DNA from: Pantoea trifolii
Lineage (GTDB): Bacteria > Pseudomonadota > Gammaproteobacteria > Enterobacterales > Enterobacteriaceae
Reading direction: 5' to 3'
Assembly: GCF_024506435.1 (NCBI RefSeq)
Contig: NZ_JANIET010000001.1
Span: forward strand, 868,001-932,000
DNA length: 64,000 nt
The translations under genes and the position numbers were made by a program. The notes under the pieces are model-generated. The model did no database searches. It was not told the DNA's origin and saw only the letters and a list, made by a program, of their open reading frames with translations. Positions 9,656 through 21,643 of the stretch are shown one piece after another. Numbering within the stretch: position 1 is the first letter of the stretch; each line of letters starts with the position of its first letter.

Positions 9656-10450
9656 TTACGCGACGTTTTCGAGCACCGCTGGAATGGTGTCGTCTTCACG
9701 CAGCGTCAGAATCTCACAGCCGTTTTCTGTCACCACAATAGTATGCTCATACTGCGCGGACAAGCTGCGATCTTTGGTTTTCACGGTCCAGCCATCCTTC
9801 ATGGTGCGGATGCGGTAATCACCGGCATTGACCATTGGTTCGATGGTGAAGGTCATGCCCGCTTGCAACACCACGCCGCTGTCATCCGCGTCGTAATGCA
9901 GGACCTGCGGCTCTTCGTGGAAGCCTTTGCCGATGCCGTGACCGCAATATTCGCGCACCACGGAGAAATCTTGCGCTTCGACATACTGCTGAATCGCGCG
10001 GCCCAGCTCACGCAGACGAATACCTGGTTTCACCAAACGTAACGCGATATAGAGACTTTCCTGGGTAACGCGACACAGGCGCTCGCCCTGAATGGTCGCT
10101 TTACCGACGATGAACATTTTTGAGGTATCGCCGTGATACTCATCTTTGATCACCGTGACATCGACGTTCACCACGTCGCCATCCTTCAGCACGCGATCGT
10201 CGCTCGGAATACCGTGACATACCACTTCATTCACCGAAATACACACTGATTTCGGGAAGCCGTGATAGCCGAGGCAGGCAGAAATCGCCTGCTGCTTCTG
10301 CGTGATGTGTTCGTGGCAGAGACGATCCAGTTCACCGGTGGTGACGCCAGGCACCACGTGCGGTGCAATCATCTCCAGCACTTCAGCGGCAAGACGGCCC
10401 GCCACGCGCATTTTTTCGATTTCTTCAGGGGTTTTAATTGAAATAGCCAT
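9656..10450 (-). CDS. map: type I methionine aminopeptidase
   Basis: Removes the N-terminal methionine from nascent proteins. The 264-residue product has the pita-bread fold with all five dinuclear metal ligands: Asp97, Asp108, His171, Glu204 and Glu235, plus His79 of the active site. The start at 10450 gives MAISIKTPEEIEKMRVAGRLAAEVLEMI, as in E. coli; an in-frame ATG 15 bases earlier is less likely. Shine-Dalgarno is weak. It is divergent from rpsB, as in E. coli. Confidence 0.97.
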   Translation of the reverse strand: MAISIKTPEEIEKMRVAGRLAAEVLEMIAPHVVPGVTTGELDRLCHEHITQKQQAISACLGYHGFPKSVCISVNEVVCHGIPSDDRVLKDGDVVNVDVTVIKDEYHGDTSKMFIVGKATIQGERLCRVTQESLYIALRLVKPGIRLRELGRAIQQYVEAQDFSVVREYCGHGIGKGFHEEPQVLHYDADDSGVVLQAGMTFTIEPMVNAGDYRIRTMKDGWTVKTKDRSLSAQYEHTIVVTENGCEILTLREDDTIPAVLENVA

Positions 10451-10569
10451 TAAATTAATCCGCAATCGTCGAAATTTTCGACAATAATGAGTTCTGTGGC
10501 AGTCATGTTAGCAGCCAGCAAAAGGGCTGCCAAATGGCGATTGTCTGCGCCTGCGGCGCTCAACTACTA

Positions 10570-10599
10570 TTGGCGTATTCCTGCGCATTGTGGTATAAA
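10570..10599 (+). promoter_or_regulatory. rpsB promoter
   Basis: TTGGCG (10570-10575) and TATAAA (10594-10599) spaced 18 bases, followed by a GC-rich discriminator (GCGCGCCG) typical of stringently controlled ribosomal promoters. The E. coli rpsB promoter has a closely similar CATTGTGGTATAAAGCGCG segment. Confidence 0.75.
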
Positions 10600-10659
10600 G
10601 CGCGCCGACGATTCTCTGTCACCGACGTTTGGCTGGCAGGAAACGCATAAAACTCATTA

Positions 10660-11488
<829 letters not shown>

Positions 11489-11536
11489 TAAGGTTCGCTC
11501 TTTCTAAGAGCCCTTAGACATCAGATGTTATCTGTT

Positions 11537-11565
11537 AAGGGGGCCGTTCAGGCCCCTTTATTTTA
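11537..11565 (+). terminator. hairpin terminator/attenuator between rpsB and tsf
   Basis: AAGGGGGCC pairs with GGCCCCTTT around a 5-base loop and runs into ATTTTAT. Position matches the partial terminator known between rpsB and tsf in E. coli; read-through would supply tsf. Confidence 0.75.
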
Positions 11566-11670
11566 TCTAAGTCTGTCACGCTCACTGCAGAGCGAGCGGG
11601 GCAGAGTAAATTTTCCGCAACAAGTTTCTGACAGTGTGTGAGCACACAGAGACGAATCGAGGATTCTGGA

Positions 11671-12522
11671 ATGGCTGATATTACCGCTGCATTGGTAAAA
11701 GAACTGCGTGAGCGTACTGGCGCAGGCATGATGGACTGCAAAAAAGCGCTGACCGAAGCGAACGGCGACATCGAGCTGGCGATTGAGAACATGCGCAAAT
11801 CTGGCGCAATCAAAGCCGCTAAGAAAGCAGGCAACGTTGCTGCTGATGGCGTGATCAAAACCAAAATCGCTGACGGCTTCGCGGCGATCCTGGAAGTAAA
11901 CTGCCAGACCGACTTCGTTGCTAAAGATGGCGGTTTCCTGGCGTTTGTTGAAAAGGTTCTGGATGCAGCTGTCGCTGGCAAAGTTACCGATGTGGAAGTT
12001 CTGAAAGCGCAGTTCGAAGAAGAACGCGTAGCGCTGGTTGCGAAAATCGGTGAGAACATCAACATCCGTCGTGTTGCTATCCTGGAAGGCGCTGAGCTGA
12101 ACAGCTATCAGCATGGCGCACGTATCGGTGTGGTTGTTTCTACCACCGGTGCTGACGAAGAACTGAGCAAGCAAGTTGCTATGCACATCGCTGCAAGCAA
12201 GCCAGAATTCGTTAAGCCAGAAAACGTGTCTGCAGACGTGGTTGAGAAAGAGTACCAGGTTCAGCTGGACATCGCCATGCAGTCTGGCAAGCCAAAAGAA
12301 ATCGCAGAGAAAATGGTTGAAGGCCGCATGAAGAAATTCACCGGCGAAGTTTCTCTGACCGGCCAGGCTTTCGTTATCGATCCAAGCAAAACCGTTGGCC
12401 AGGCGTTGAAAGAGAAAAACGCTGACGTCATCAACTTCATCCGCTTCGAAGTGGGTGAAGGCATTGAGAAAGTTGAAGCTGACTTCGCAGCAGAAGTTGC
12501 TGCAATGTCCAAACAGTCTTAA
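11671..12522 (+). CDS. tsf: elongation factor Ts
   Basis: Guanine-nucleotide exchange factor for EF-Tu. The 283-residue product equals the E. coli length. It has an N-terminal UBA-like domain (1-55), the conserved T-D-F-V contact motif at 80-83, two core subdomains and a C-terminal module. The ATG at 11671 has GAGG 9 bases upstream and gives [27 protein letters not shown]; an upstream in-frame alternative start adds 11 unrelated residues. A strong terminator follows. Confidence 0.98.
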   Translation: MADITAALVKELRERTGAGMMDCKKALTEANGDIELAIENMRKSGAIKAAKKAGNVAADGVIKTKIADGFAAILEVNCQTDFVAKDGGFLAFVEKVLDAAVAGKVTDVEVLKAQFEEERVALVAKIGENINIRRVAILEGAELNSYQHGARIGVVVSTTGADEELSKQVAMHIAASKPEFVKPENVSADVVEKEYQVQLDIAMQSGKPKEIAEKMVEGRMKKFTGEVSLTGQAFVIDPSKTVGQALKEKNADVINFIRFEVGEGIEKVEADFAAEVAAMSKQS

Positions 12523-12530
12523 TGGTCCGA

Positions 12531-12558
12531 AAGAACCGCCACAAGGCGGTTCTTTTTT
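12531..12558 (+). terminator. terminator of rpsB-tsf operon
   Basis: Perfect 10-bp stem AAGAACCGCC/GGCGGTTCTT, 4-base loop, followed by further T residues. Confidence 0.92.
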
Positions 12559-12676
12559 GTCTGCGATTTAGTGCAGCACTTTCAGTCTCATCCCAATAGC
12601 TTTTCTCGCGGGCTTTACGGATGATCGACCAGATTTTACTTCTCCTTTTCATCATATCTTCCAGGAAGAACTGACC

Positions 12677-13402
12677 ATGGCGACCAACGCAAAACCTGTA
12701 TATCAACGTATCCTGCTAAAACTGAGTGGCGAAGCACTGCAAGGTGCCGAAGGTTTTGGCATCGACGCGAGCGTGCTTGACCGCATGGCGCAAGAGGTTA
12801 AAGAGCTGGTTGAATTGGGCATTCAGGTGGGTGTGGTTATTGGTGGCGGTAACCTGTTCCGCGGCGCAGGTCTGGCCCAGGCGGGCATGAACCGTGTGGT
12901 CGGCGACCATATGGGCATGCTGGCAACAGTAATGAATGGCCTGGCAATGCGTGATGCGCTGCACCGTGCGTATGTCAATGCGCGCCTGATGTCAGCGATT
13001 CCGCTGAACGGCGTGTGTGATAACTACAGCTGGGCAGAAGCGATCAGTCTGCTGCGCAATAACCGCGTCGTGATCTTCGCGGCCGGTACCGGCAACCCGT
13101 TCTTTACCACTGACTCTGCAGCTTGCCTGCGCGGCATCGAAATCGAAGCCGACGTGGTACTGAAAGCCACCAAAGTAGACGGCGTCTACTCTGAAGATCC
13201 GGTGAAAAACCCGGATGCCACGCTGTATGACCAACTGAGCTATGCAGAAGTGTTGGATAAAGAGCTCAAAGTGATGGATCTCGCCGCCTTTACGCTGGCG
13301 CGTGACCATAAACTGCCTATCCGCGTCTTCAACATGAACAAGCCAGGCGCATTGCGTCGCGTCGTGATGGGTGAAAAAGAAGGCACCCTGATTACGCATT
13401 AA
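12677..13402 (+). CDS. pyrH: UMP kinase
   Basis: Phosphorylates UMP to UDP in pyrimidine nucleotide synthesis; a hexameric amino-acid-kinase-fold enzyme. The 241-residue product matches E. coli PyrH. The nucleotide-binding segments [10 protein letters not shown] (about 13-22) and IGGGNLFRG (about 55-63) are intact, with [16 protein letters not shown] for UMP binding. The ATG is preceded by AGGAAGAA. It sits in the usual tsf-pyrH-frr order. Confidence 0.98.
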   Translation: MATNAKPVYQRILLKLSGEALQGAEGFGIDASVLDRMAQEVKELVELGIQVGVVIGGGNLFRGAGLAQAGMNRVVGDHMGMLATVMNGLAMRDALHRAYVNARLMSAIPLNGVCDNYSWAEAISLLRNNRVVIFAAGTGNPFFTTDSAACLRGIEIEADVVLKATKVDGVYSEDPVKNPDATLYDQLSYAEVLDKELKVMDLAAFTLARDHKLPIRVFNMNKPGALRRVVMGEKEGTLITH

Positions 13403-13544
13403 TACCCGACGCACGTTAAAATAAGGTATATTCTTTTGCCGCGATGCTCTGGCATCGCGCAGCAATTAGGATGATCGATGTTTATCGATACCGCTTCCGG
13501 TTAGCCCGGAAATGGCCAGGTCAACCGAATTCAAGGGTTTCAAC

Positions 13545-14102
13545 GTGATTAACGACATTAAAAAAGATGCAGACACGCGCATGGAAAAATGTGTGGATGC
13601 ATTTAAAAACAACATCAGCAAAATCCGCACCGGCCGTGCTTCGCCTTCACTGCTCGACGGCATTGTGGTTCCTTATTACGGTACACCTACGCCGCTGCGT
13701 CAGTTGGCTAGCGTGACGGTAGAGGATTCACGTACGTTGAAAATCAACGTATTTGATCGCTCGCTGAGCGCTGCTGTTGAGAAAGCGATTATGACGTCTG
13801 ATTTGGGTCTGAACCCAAGCTCAGCCGGTAGCGATATTCGTGTACCGCTGCCAGCGCTGACCGAAGAGCGTCGTAAAGATCTGATCAAGATCGTACGTGG
13901 CGAAGCTGAGCAGGGCCGTGTATCTGTACGTAACGTCCGTCGTGACGCGAACGACAAGATCAAAGCGCTGCTGAAAGACAAAGAGATCAGCGAAGACGAC
14001 GAACGTCGTACGCAGGATGAGATCCAGAAAATGACCGATGCGCACATCAAGAGTGTTGATGCGGCATTGGCCGATAAAGAAAAGGAACTGATGGACTTCT
14101 AA
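13545..14102 (+). CDS. frr: ribosome recycling factor
   Basis: With EF-G it splits post-termination ribosomes. The 185-residue product equals E. coli RRF, with [20 protein letters not shown] at the start and the [15 protein letters not shown] and [19 protein letters not shown] segments. The GTG at 13545 is the start, with AAGGG upstream; an in-frame ATG at 13512 would add 11 residues not seen in the family. A small hairpin (13441-13458) without a T tract lies between pyrH and frr. Confidence 0.96.
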   Translation: MINDIKKDADTRMEKCVDAFKNNISKIRTGRASPSLLDGIVVPYYGTPTPLRQLASVTVEDSRTLKINVFDRSLSAAVEKAIMTSDLGLNPSSAGSDIRVPLPALTEERRKDLIKIVRGEAEQGRVSVRNVRRDANDKIKALLKDKEISEDDERRTQDEIQKMTDAHIKSVDAALADKEKELMDF

Positions 14103-14218
14103 TTCCATCAACTGCTTTTCAAAACGCCGTTCAGAGACGAGACGTGTTCGACTCTGGCGGCGTTTTACATTGTGTCCGGCGCTGTTGCGGACACCCTCCA
14201 CGACTTCACAGGGATAGC

Positions 14219-15424
14219 ATGATGAAGCGATTAACTCTGCTGGGTTCGACCGGCTCCATTGGTACCAGTACGCTGGCGGTGATTGCCGCAAATCCTGAAC
14301 TTTATCAGGTGACCGCGCTGGTAGCCGGCCAGAATGTGGCGTTGATGGCCGAGCAATGCCTGCAATTCCAGCCGCGCTATGCTGCGATGTCCGACGAGAA
14401 ATCTGCCCAAGCGCTGCGTGAGCGACTGAAAGCACTCAACGTTAATACCGAAGTGCTCTCCGGCGTTCAGGCTGCCTGCGAACTGGCCGCGCTGGATGAT
14501 GTGGATCAGGTGATGGCGGCGATTGTTGGCGCCTCAGGTTTACAGCCTACCATGGCCGCCATTCGTGCCGGCAAAACCGTGCTGCTGGCCAACAAAGAAT
14601 CGCTTGTCACATGCGGCCGTCTGTTTATGGAGGCGGTACGCCAACATCAGGTGCAATTGCTACCCGTCGATAGTGAGCACAACGCCATTTTTCAGAGTTT
14701 ACCCGCTTCCATACAGCATCAGTTGGGGTACGCTGATCTACGGGGGAACGGCATCGAGTCGATTCTCCTTACGGGATCGGGTGGTCCTTTTCGTGACACG
14801 CCATTAGCCGATTTAGCCGGTATGTCGCCGGATCAGGCCTGTGCGCATCCGAACTGGTCAATGGGGCGTAAAATCTCCGTTGATTCGGCCACCATGATGA
14901 ATAAAGGTCTTGAATACATTGAAGCCCGCTGGCTGTTTAATGCGACTGACGCGCAGATGGAGGTGATCCTGCATCCGCAGTCGGTTATCCATTCGATGGT
15001 GCGTTATTGCGACGGCAGTGTGCTGGCGCAACTGGGCTCTCCGGATATGCGGACGCCTATCGCGCACAGCATGGCATGGCCAGCACGTATCTCTGCGGGC
15101 GTAACGCCGCTCGACTTCACTCGCATGAAGTCGTTGACGTTTGCCGAGCCGGACTACGAGCGCTATCCCTGCCTGAAGCTTGCGATTGATGCCTGTGCCA
15201 CAGGTCAGGCCGCGACGACCTCGCTGAACGCAGCGAATGAAGTGGCGGTGGCAGCTTTTCTGCAGCACCAGATTCGCTTTACCGATATCGCTGCCATCAA
15301 CAGCGAAGTGCTGGCGTCCCTGAGCTGTCAGGAGCCGGGCAGCATTGACGAGGTGATGGAGATTGATCGGTTAGCGCGCGTGCGTGCCAATGAATTGTTG
15401 CCGCGCTTTCGTTTAGCAGGTTGA
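14219..15424 (+). CDS. dxr: 1-deoxy-D-xylulose-5-phosphate reductoisomerase
   Basis: Makes 2-C-methyl-D-erythritol 4-phosphate in the MEP isoprenoid pathway. The product has an NADPH-binding N-terminus (GSTGSIG at 9-15), the [15 protein letters not shown] metal/substrate segment, the SGGPFR- and [25 protein letters not shown] active-site loops, and an [12 protein letters not shown] helix. The start is one of two adjacent ATGs (14219 or 14222) following AGGGA. Length 401 or 400, against 398 in E. coli. It heads the dxr-uppS-cdsA-rseP-bamA series. Confidence 0.97.
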   Translation: MMKRLTLLGSTGSIGTSTLAVIAANPELYQVTALVAGQNVALMAEQCLQFQPRYAAMSDEKSAQALRERLKALNVNTEVLSGVQAACELAALDDVDQVMAAIVGASGLQPTMAAIRAGKTVLLANKESLVTCGRLFMEAVRQHQVQLLPVDSEHNAIFQSLPASIQHQLGYADLRGNGIESILLTGSGGPFRDTPLADLAGMSPDQACAHPNWSMGRKISVDSATMMNKGLEYIEARWLFNATDAQMEVILHPQSVIHSMVRYCDGSVLAQLGSPDMRTPIAHSMAWPARISAGVTPLDFTRMKSLTFAEPDYERYPCLKLAIDACATGQAATTSLNAANEVAVAAFLQHQIRFTDIAAINSEVLASLSCQEPGSIDEVMEIDRLARVRANELLPRFRLAG

Positions 15425-15590
15425 TAGTTCCCGCTATTTGTTCGCTCTGGGTGAAAATGGTATAGTCGCTCGCTCGCGTTTCACAGCCCGACATTGTTTC
15501 GATGTCATCTGGCGTGTTTGCCGGAGTTTGCTGCAGGCGCAATGTATTCAGAAACCACAGCATTTCTGATGAAAGGAATTATTACGCGTT

Positions 15591-16343
15591 ATGTCGTCCA
15601 ACAATCACAACACAATCGATGACGAGTCGTACTGCACGCCACGTCACGTGGCCATCATTATGGATGGTAATGGTCGCTGGGCAAAAAATCAGGGCAAACT
15701 GCGTATTTCAGGCCACAAAGCCGGGGTAAAATCAGTACGCCGGGCTGTCAGCTTTGCGGTTAGCCATAAACTGGAAGCGCTCACGCTTTATGCGTTCAGC
15801 AGTGAAAACTGGAGCCGTCCGATTCAGGAAGTGACAGCATTAATGGAGTTGTTTGTCTGGGCGCTCGACAGCGAAGTCAAAAGCCTGCACAAGCACAATG
15901 TGCGTCTGCGCATTATTGGTGATATCAGTCGTTTCAATAACCGTATTCAGGAACGTATTCGCCGCGCCGAGGAACTGACTCAGCAAAATAATGGACTGAC
16001 CCTTAACATTGCTGCCAACTATGGCGGCCGTTGGGATATTATCCAGGGTGCCAGAAAATTGGCCGAACAGGTTCAGGAAGGTTTACTGCGTCCTGACCAG
16101 ATTACCGAAGAAAGCCTGGCTCCGTATCTGTGTATGCAGGAGCTGGCGCCAGTGGATTTAGTGATAAGGACCGGGGGAGAGCATCGGATTAGCAACTTCC
16201 TGCTGTGGCAAATCGCCTATGCTGAGTTTTGGTTTACCGATGTTCTTTGGCCTGATTTTGATGAAAACGTTTTTGAAGGTGCACTGAATGCATTCTCTAC
16301 GCGGGAGCGACGCTATGGCGGTACTGCACCAGGCGGCGCCTAA
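15591..16343 (+). CDS. uppS: (2E,6E)-farnesyl-diphosphate-specific undecaprenyl diphosphate synthase
   Basis: Cis-prenyltransferase making the C55 lipid carrier for peptidoglycan and O-antigen. The 250-residue product contains the catalytic MDGNGRW motif with Asp25, the LTLYAFSSENWSRP segment, and the RTGGEHRISNFLLWQIAYAEFWF and LWPDFDE signatures. The N-terminal 15 residues differ from E. coli, as is usual for this protein. cdsA follows after 18 bases. Confidence 0.97.
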   Translation: MSSNNHNTIDDESYCTPRHVAIIMDGNGRWAKNQGKLRISGHKAGVKSVRRAVSFAVSHKLEALTLYAFSSENWSRPIQEVTALMELFVWALDSEVKSLHKHNVRLRIIGDISRFNNRIQERIRRAEELTQQNNGLTLNIAANYGGRWDIIQGARKLAEQVQEGLLRPDQITEESLAPYLCMQELAPVDLVIRTGGEHRISNFLLWQIAYAEFWFTDVLWPDFDENVFEGALNAFSTRERRYGGTAPGGA

Positions 16344-16361
16344 GCAATTTGGGGGTAACCT

Positions 16362-17219
16362 TTGCTGAAGTCTCGTCTGATTACCGCGTTAATTTTGATT
16401 CCGCTGGTGATCGCTGCACTGTTCTGGTTACCCCTGTCCGGTTTTGCGATTATCACTATCATCATCTGCATGCTTGCCGCCTGGGAATGGGGGCAATTTG
16501 CCGGCATGAAAACGCGTCAGCAACGTATCTGGCTCGCCGTGCTATGCGGTCTGTTGCTGTCCGCGATGCTTTTTACTCTTGAACCCTATCAACGCAATCT
16601 GCACCAATTTCAGATGGAAGGCTCGCTCTGGGCATCGCTGGTGTGGTGGATTGCCGCGCTCATCTTAGTACTGTTCTATCCTGCCTCTGCTGCCTTGTGG
16701 CGTCATTCGCGTGCGCTGCGCCTGCTGTTTGGCCTGCTCACCTTGATTCCCTTCTTCTGGGGGATGATGGCGCTGCGTCAGTATCATTACGATACCGATC
16801 ATTTCGCCGGCGCATGGTGGCTGCTGTTCGTGATGTTCCTCGTCTGGGGCGCAGATTCTGGTGCTTACATGTTTGGCCGTCTGTTTGGCAAACATAAGCT
16901 GGCTCCGAAAGTCTCTCCGGGTAAAACCTGGGAAGGTTTCTTCGGCGGCCTGTTGTCATCTGCCATCATCGCCTGGCTGTTTGCCCTGCTGGCACCGCTT
17001 TCGGTTGCGCCGGGCACGCTGATTATCTGCGCGGTGATTGCCACGCTGGCATCGGTATTGGGCGACCTGACAGAAAGTATGTTCAAGCGTGAAGCGGGCA
17101 TTAAAGACAGCGGTAACTTGATTCCGGGGCACGGTGGTATTCTCGATCGTATTGATAGCCTGACTGCTGCGGTGCCGGTGTTTGCCTGCCTGCTGCTGTT
17201 GGTGTTCCGCACCCTCTGA
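16362..17219 (+). CDS. cdsA: phosphatidate cytidylyltransferase
   Basis: Makes CDP-diacylglycerol from CTP and phosphatidate in the inner membrane, the branch point for phospholipids. The 285-residue protein has about eight membrane helices and the C-terminal family signature around FKREAGIKDSGNLIPGHGGILDRIDSL (about 245-270). The start is TTG at 16362, with GGGGGT a few bases upstream, giving MLKSRLITALILIPLVIAALF as in E. coli. Length identical to E. coli. Confidence 0.96.
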   Translation: MLKSRLITALILIPLVIAALFWLPLSGFAIITIIICMLAAWEWGQFAGMKTRQQRIWLAVLCGLLLSAMLFTLEPYQRNLHQFQMEGSLWASLVWWIAALILVLFYPASAALWRHSRALRLLFGLLTLIPFFWGMMALRQYHYDTDHFAGAWWLLFVMFLVWGADSGAYMFGRLFGKHKLAPKVSPGKTWEGFFGGLLSSAIIAWLFALLAPLSVAPGTLIICAVIATLASVLGDLTESMFKREAGIKDSGNLIPGHGGILDRIDSLTAAVPVFACLLLLVFRTL

Positions 17220-17231
17220 GGATAGCCGACG

Positions 17232-18581
17232 ATGTTGAGTATACTCTGGAGTTTTGCCGCCTTTATCGTGGCGCTTGGCGTGCTGATTACCGTGCACGAG
17301 TTTGGCCATTTCTGGGTGGCGCGCCGCTGCGGTGTCAAAGTTGAACGTTTCTCGATTGGCTTTGGTAAAGCGCTGTGGCGTCGCAGCGATCGTCAGGGCA
17401 CCGAATATGTCATCGCGCTGATTCCGCTCGGCGGCTACGTCAAAATGCTCGACGAACGCGTTGAGAGCGTTCCCGCCGAACTGCGTCACCAAGCCTTCAA
17501 TAATAAAACCGTGCTGCAACGTGCGTCGATTATCGCAGCCGGTCCTATCGCTAATTTCATCTTCGCCATCTTTGCTTATTGGGCCGTGTTTATTCACGGC
17601 GTGCCGGGTGTGCGCCCCGTAGTTGGTGAAATTCTGAACGGTTCCGTCGCTGCTGAAGCGCAAATTACCTCCGGCATGGAACTTAAAGCGGTAGATGGTA
17701 TCGAAACGCCTGATTGGGATGCAGTGCGTATGGCGCTGATCGGTAAAATCGGCGACAGCGATGCCACGCTTACCGTCTCGCAATTTGGCGAAGAAGCCAC
17801 GCAGCAAAAGCAATTAAATTTGCGCGATTGGCAATTTGAGCCTGATAAACAGGATCCGGTGGTCGCTTTAGGTATTCGTCCACGTGGGCCGCAGATTGAA
17901 ACGACCTTAGCTGAAGTTCAGGCAAACTCACCGGCAAGCAATGCTGGTTTGCAAGCGGGCGATAGGATCGTTAAAGTCGATGGTCAGCCATTGTCACAGT
18001 GGCAGGCTTTTGCGGCACAGGTGCGGGATAATCCGGGCAAAAACATGGCGCTAGACATCGAGCGCAACGGCGAACCTGTGGCGTTGACGTTAACGCCGGA
18101 AGCGAAACCGGGCAAGGAAGCGGAAGGCTTCGCGGGTGTCATTCCGCGTGTGATTCCGCTGCCTGATGAGTACAAAACGGTAAGGCAGTATGGGCCTTTT
18201 GCGGCGATCGGCGAAGCAAGTGTAAAAACCTGGCAGCTGATGAAGCTAACGGTCTCCATGCTGGGCAAGTTGATAATCGGGGATGTGAAGCTGAATAACC
18301 TGAGCGGGCCGATTTCGATCGCGCAGGGTGCCGGGTTATCAGCAGAGTACGGGGTGATTTATTACCTGATGTTCCTGGCGCTTATCAGCGTCAACCTGGG
18401 CATCATTAACCTGTTCCCTCTGCCGGTTTTAGATGGTGGTCATCTGCTCTTTCTGGCGATCGAAAAGATCAAAGGTGGACCGGTGTCCGAGCGAGTTCAG
18501 GACTTTAGTTATCGCATTGGCTCAATCTTGCTAGTGCTGTTAATGGGGCTTGCACTTTTCAATGATTTCTCTCGTTTGTAA
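17232..18581 (+). CDS. rseP: site-2 intramembrane protease RseP
   Basis: Zinc metalloprotease that cleaves the anti-sigma factor RseA in the sigma-E envelope stress pathway. The 449-residue product has the HEFGH zinc site (His22, Glu23, His26) in the first membrane helix, two periplasmic PDZ domains (about 115-290), and the third zinc ligand Asp401 in [10 protein letters not shown]. coli RseP has 450 residues. It is 12 bases after cdsA and upstream of bamA-skp. degP, a sigma-E target, lies in the same window. Confidence 0.97.
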   Translation: MLSILWSFAAFIVALGVLITVHEFGHFWVARRCGVKVERFSIGFGKALWRRSDRQGTEYVIALIPLGGYVKMLDERVESVPAELRHQAFNNKTVLQRASIIAAGPIANFIFAIFAYWAVFIHGVPGVRPVVGEILNGSVAAEAQITSGMELKAVDGIETPDWDAVRMALIGKIGDSDATLTVSQFGEEATQQKQLNLRDWQFEPDKQDPVVALGIRPRGPQIETTLAEVQANSPASNAGLQAGDRIVKVDGQPLSQWQAFAAQVRDNPGKNMALDIERNGEPVALTLTPEAKPGKEAEGFAGVIPRVIPLPDEYKTVRQYGPFAAIGEASVKTWQLMKLTVSMLGKLIIGDVKLNNLSGPISIAQGAGLSAEYGVIYYLMFLALISVNLGIINLFPLPVLDGGHLLFLAIEKIKGGPVSERVQDFSYRIGSILLVLLMGLALFNDFSRL

Positions 18582-18632
18582 TAGCTGGAACGCATACAGA
18601 CGCGGGATGTGTTAGGAAAACGCATAACAACG

Positions 18633-21044
18633 ATGGCGATGAAAAAGTTGCTCATAGCGTCGCTGCTGTTTAGCAGCGCCACCGTTTACGGTGCAGACGA
18701 TTTCGTAGTGAAGGACATTCATTTCGAAGGTCTCCAGCGAGTCGCCGTCGGCGCGGCTCTGCTCAGCATGCCGGTTCGTGTCGGTGATACGGTGAATGAC
18801 GATGACGTCAGAAATACCATTCGCTCACTGTTCGCCACCGGTAACTTTGAAGATGTGCAGGTTCTGCGTGACGGTACCACCCTGATTGTTCAGGTGAAAG
18901 AGCGTCCGACCATTGCCAACATCACTTTCTCCGGCAACAAAGCGGTGAAAGAAGATCAGCTGAAACAGAACCTCGAAGCGTCTGGCGTGCGCGTTGGCGA
19001 AGCGCTGGACCGCACCACGCTCTCTTCAATCGAGAAGGGCCTGGAAGACTTCTATTACAGCGTCGGTAAATACACCGCCAGCGTCAAAGCCATTGCTACG
19101 CCGCTGCCGCGCAACCGTGTGGATCTGAAATTCGTCTTCCAGGAAGGCGTTTCAGCACAGATCCAGCAGATCAACATCGTCGGCAATAAAGCATTTAGCT
19201 CTGACGAACTGATCTCGCGCTTCTCACTGCGTGATGAAGTGCCATGGTGGAACGTGGTGGGCGATCGCAAATACCAGAAGCAGAAGTTAGCGGGCGATCT
19301 CGAAACCCTGCGCAGCTTCTATCTGGATCGCGGTTATGCGCGTTTCAACATCGATTCTACGCAGGTGAGCCTGACGCCAGATAAGAAAGGCATCTACATC
19401 ACCGTGAACATCAACGAAGGCGATCAGTACAACATTGCCGGCGTGATCGTGAACGGCAGCATGGCGGGCCATTCTGCTGAAATCGAAAAGATGACCAGAA
19501 TTCCAGCGGGTGAGCTGTATAACGGCACCAAAGTCACCCAAATGGAAGATGACATCAAGAAATTGCTGGGCCGCTACGGTTACGCCTATCCGCGCGTAAT
19601 GACCCAGCCAGAAATTAATGATGCTGACAAAACCGTCAAGCTGCATATCAACGTGGATGCGGGCAACCGTTACTACGTGCGTAAAGTGCGCTTTGAAGGT
19701 AACGACACCTCAAAAGATTCCGTGTTGCGCCGTGAAATGCGCCAGATGGAAGGTGCCTGGTTGGGCAGTGATCTCGTCGATCAGGGTAAAGAGCGTCTGA
19801 ACCGTACCGGTTACTTCGAAACCGTGGATGTGGATACGCAACGCGTTCCAGGTGCACCAGACCAGGTTGATGTGGTCTACAAGGTGAAAGAGCGTAACAC
19901 TGGTACCTTCAACTTTGGTGTTGGTTACGGTACTGAAAGTGGCGTGAGCTTCCAGGTGGGTGTGACCCAGGAAAACTGGCTCGGCACCGGCAACACCGTT
20001 GGCATTAGCGGCACTAAAAACGATTACCAGACCTATGCTGAGTTCTCATTGACCGATCCGTACTTCACGGTCGACGGTGTGAGCCTTGGTGGTCGTTTGT
20101 TCTATAACGACTTTAAAGCCGATGACGCGGATCTGTCTGACTATACCAACAAAAGTTATGGTCTTGACGGTACGCTTGGCTTCCCGGTCAACGAAAACAA
20201 CACCCTGCGTGTTGGTTTAGGTTACGTGCATAACGACCTCTCCAACATGCGTCCACAGGTGGCGATGTGGCGTTATCTGGATTCAGTCGGTCGTCATCAA
20301 GGCTTGAATGATGATGGTGATTTCTCTGCAGATGATTTCACCTTTAACTACGGTTGGACCTATAACACCTTAGACCGCGGCTTCTTCCCAACGCGCGGTA
20401 ACCGTACCAACCTGAACGGTAAAGTGACGATTCCAGGCTCTGATAACGCGTTCTACAAAGCGACATTGGATAGCCAGCAATATGTGCCGCTGAACCGCGA
20501 CGGTACATGGGTAGTATTAGGCCGTGGCCGTGTTGGATATGGTGACGGACTTAATGGTAAAGAGATGCCGTTCTATGAGAACTTCTACGGCGGTGGCTCG
20601 AGCACAGTGCGTGGCTTCCAGTCCAATACCATTGGTCCTAAAGCTGCGTATCTGAACGATGGCTCATCAACCTGTAATCTCTCAGATCCAAACGGCGTCT
20701 GTAAGTCGGATGATGCGGTTGGTGGTAACGCCATGGCGATTGCCAGCCTTGAGCTGATCACGCCAACGCCGTTCCTGAGCGAGAAGTATGCGAATTCCGT
20801 GCGTACTTCGGTGTTTATGGATGCCGGTACCGTTTGGGATACCAAATGGCAGAACACCGCGGAAACACGCGCGGCGGGTGTGCCAGATTACAGCGATCCT
20901 AATAACATTCGCGTCTCTGCCGGTGTGGCACTGCAGTGGATGTCACCGTTAGGACCGCTGGTATTCTCATACGCCCAGCCGATGAAGAAAGTCGAGGGAG
21001 ACAAGTCAGAGCAATTCCAGTTTAACATTGGTAAAACCTGGTAA
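18633..21044 (+). CDS. bamA: outer membrane protein assembly factor BamA
   Basis: Core of the BAM complex that folds beta-barrel proteins into the outer membrane. The 803-residue precursor has a signal peptide (1-20, ATVYG|A), five POTRA domains (about 24-420), and a C-terminal 16-strand barrel. The VRGF motif is present in loop 6 and the final aromatic residue is in FNIGKTW. It is about 7 residues shorter than E. coli BamA (810), mostly in the loop after [13 protein letters not shown], which keeps a cysteine pair. The start gives [15 protein letters not shown]; an in-frame ATG-like start 24 bases upstream is unlikely. Confidence 0.97.
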   Translation: MAMKKLLIASLLFSSATVYGADDFVVKDIHFEGLQRVAVGAALLSMPVRVGDTVNDDDVRNTIRSLFATGNFEDVQVLRDGTTLIVQVKERPTIANITFSGNKAVKEDQLKQNLEASGVRVGEALDRTTLSSIEKGLEDFYYSVGKYTASVKAIATPLPRNRVDLKFVFQEGVSAQIQQINIVGNKAFSSDELISRFSLRDEVPWWNVVGDRKYQKQKLAGDLETLRSFYLDRGYARFNIDSTQVSLTPDKKGIYITVNINEGDQYNIAGVIVNGSMAGHSAEIEKMTRIPAGELYNGTKVTQMEDDIKKLLGRYGYAYPRVMTQPEINDADKTVKLHINVDAGNRYYVRKVRFEGNDTSKDSVLRREMRQMEGAWLGSDLVDQGKERLNRTGYFETVDVDTQRVPGAPDQVDVVYKVKERNTGTFNFGVGYGTESGVSFQVGVTQENWLGTGNTVGISGTKNDYQTYAEFSLTDPYFTVDGVSLGGRLFYNDFKADDADLSDYTNKSYGLDGTLGFPVNENNTLRVGLGYVHNDLSNMRPQVAMWRYLDSVGRHQGLNDDGDFSADDFTFNYGWTYNTLDRGFFPTRGNRTNLNGKVTIPGSDNAFYKATLDSQQYVPLNRDGTWVVLGRGRVGYGDGLNGKEMPFYENFYGGGSSTVRGFQSNTIGPKAAYLNDGSSTCNLSDPNGVCKSDDAVGGNAMAIASLELITPTPFLSEKYANSVRTSVFMDAGTVWDTKWQNTAETRAAGVPDYSDPNNIRVSAGVALQWMSPLGPLVFSYAQPMKKVEGDKSEQFQFNIGKTW

Positions 21045-21139
21045 GGCTCTGAGCAGGGAAGTGAAAATACCGTCTTGCACGCGTGCTGCCTGATAATGCG
21101 GCACGCTGCAAACACACACGTTGAGGTAAGGAGTTTATA

Positions 21140-21640
21140 GTGAAAAAGTTGTTCTGTGCTGCTGCTCTGGGTGTTGCGTTAGCTGCTTCTGCGGGTGCCC
21201 AAGCGGCTGATAAAGTTGCCGTCGTGAACCTGAGCCAGGTTTTCCAGCAGTCTCCGCAGCGTGCTGCTGTTGCTAAACAGCTTGAAGGTGAATTCCAGAG
21301 CCGCGCCTCTGATCTCCAGTCTCAGCAGCAGAAGATCCAGCAAGAAATTCAGGATCTGCAGCGTAATGCATCGACCATGAAAGCGAGCGACCGCACCAAG
21401 AAAGAGAAGCAAATCTCTTCTGAGCGTGCTGCCTTTGAACAAAAAGCACAGGCTTTTGACAAAGACAACCAAACTCGTCAGATGCAGGAGCGTAACAAGC
21501 TGCTGGCTAAAATCCAGACCGCTGTTCAGTCTGTAGCGAAAAGCGAAGGTTACGATCTGGTTCTGGACTCTCAGGCCGTGCTGTACTCTTCTTCTGATGC
21601 TAAAGACATCACTGCTGACGTTGTAAAACAGGTTAAATAA
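21140..21640 (+). CDS. skp: periplasmic chaperone Skp (OmpH)
   Basis: Jellyfish-shaped trimeric holdase that carries unfolded outer-membrane proteins to BamA across the periplasm. 166 residues (E. coli 161). A signal peptide (about 1-23, GAQAA) is followed by a short beta body and long helical tentacles rich in Gln, Lys and Glu, ending SSDAKDITADVVKQVK. The start is GTG at 21140 with TAAGGAG 6 bases upstream. It lies between bamA and lpxD, as in E. coli. Confidence 0.95.
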   Translation: MKKLFCAAALGVALAASAGAQAADKVAVVNLSQVFQQSPQRAAVAKQLEGEFQSRASDLQSQQQKIQQEIQDLQRNASTMKASDRTKKEKQISSERAAFEQKAQAFDKDNQTRQMQERNKLLAKIQTAVQSVAKSEGYDLVLDSQAVLYSSSDAKDITADVVKQVK

Positions 21641-21643
21641 TTG

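Noticed and set aside
13441..13458. Hairpin between pyrH and frr as terminator
   Set aside because: GCGATGC/GCATCGC stem is real but lacks any T tract and frr must be expressed; not a credible terminator.
16956..17813. 285-codon minus-strand frame over cdsA/rseP
   Set aside because: Overlaps two essential conserved genes on the other strand and has no similarity I recognise.
18585..18632. GGAAC near the rseP-bamA junction as a sigma-E promoter for bamA
   Set aside because: A GGAAC string is present but no matching -10 at 15-17 bases; E. coli sigma-E control of bamA comes from elsewhere in rseP, so I did not call it.
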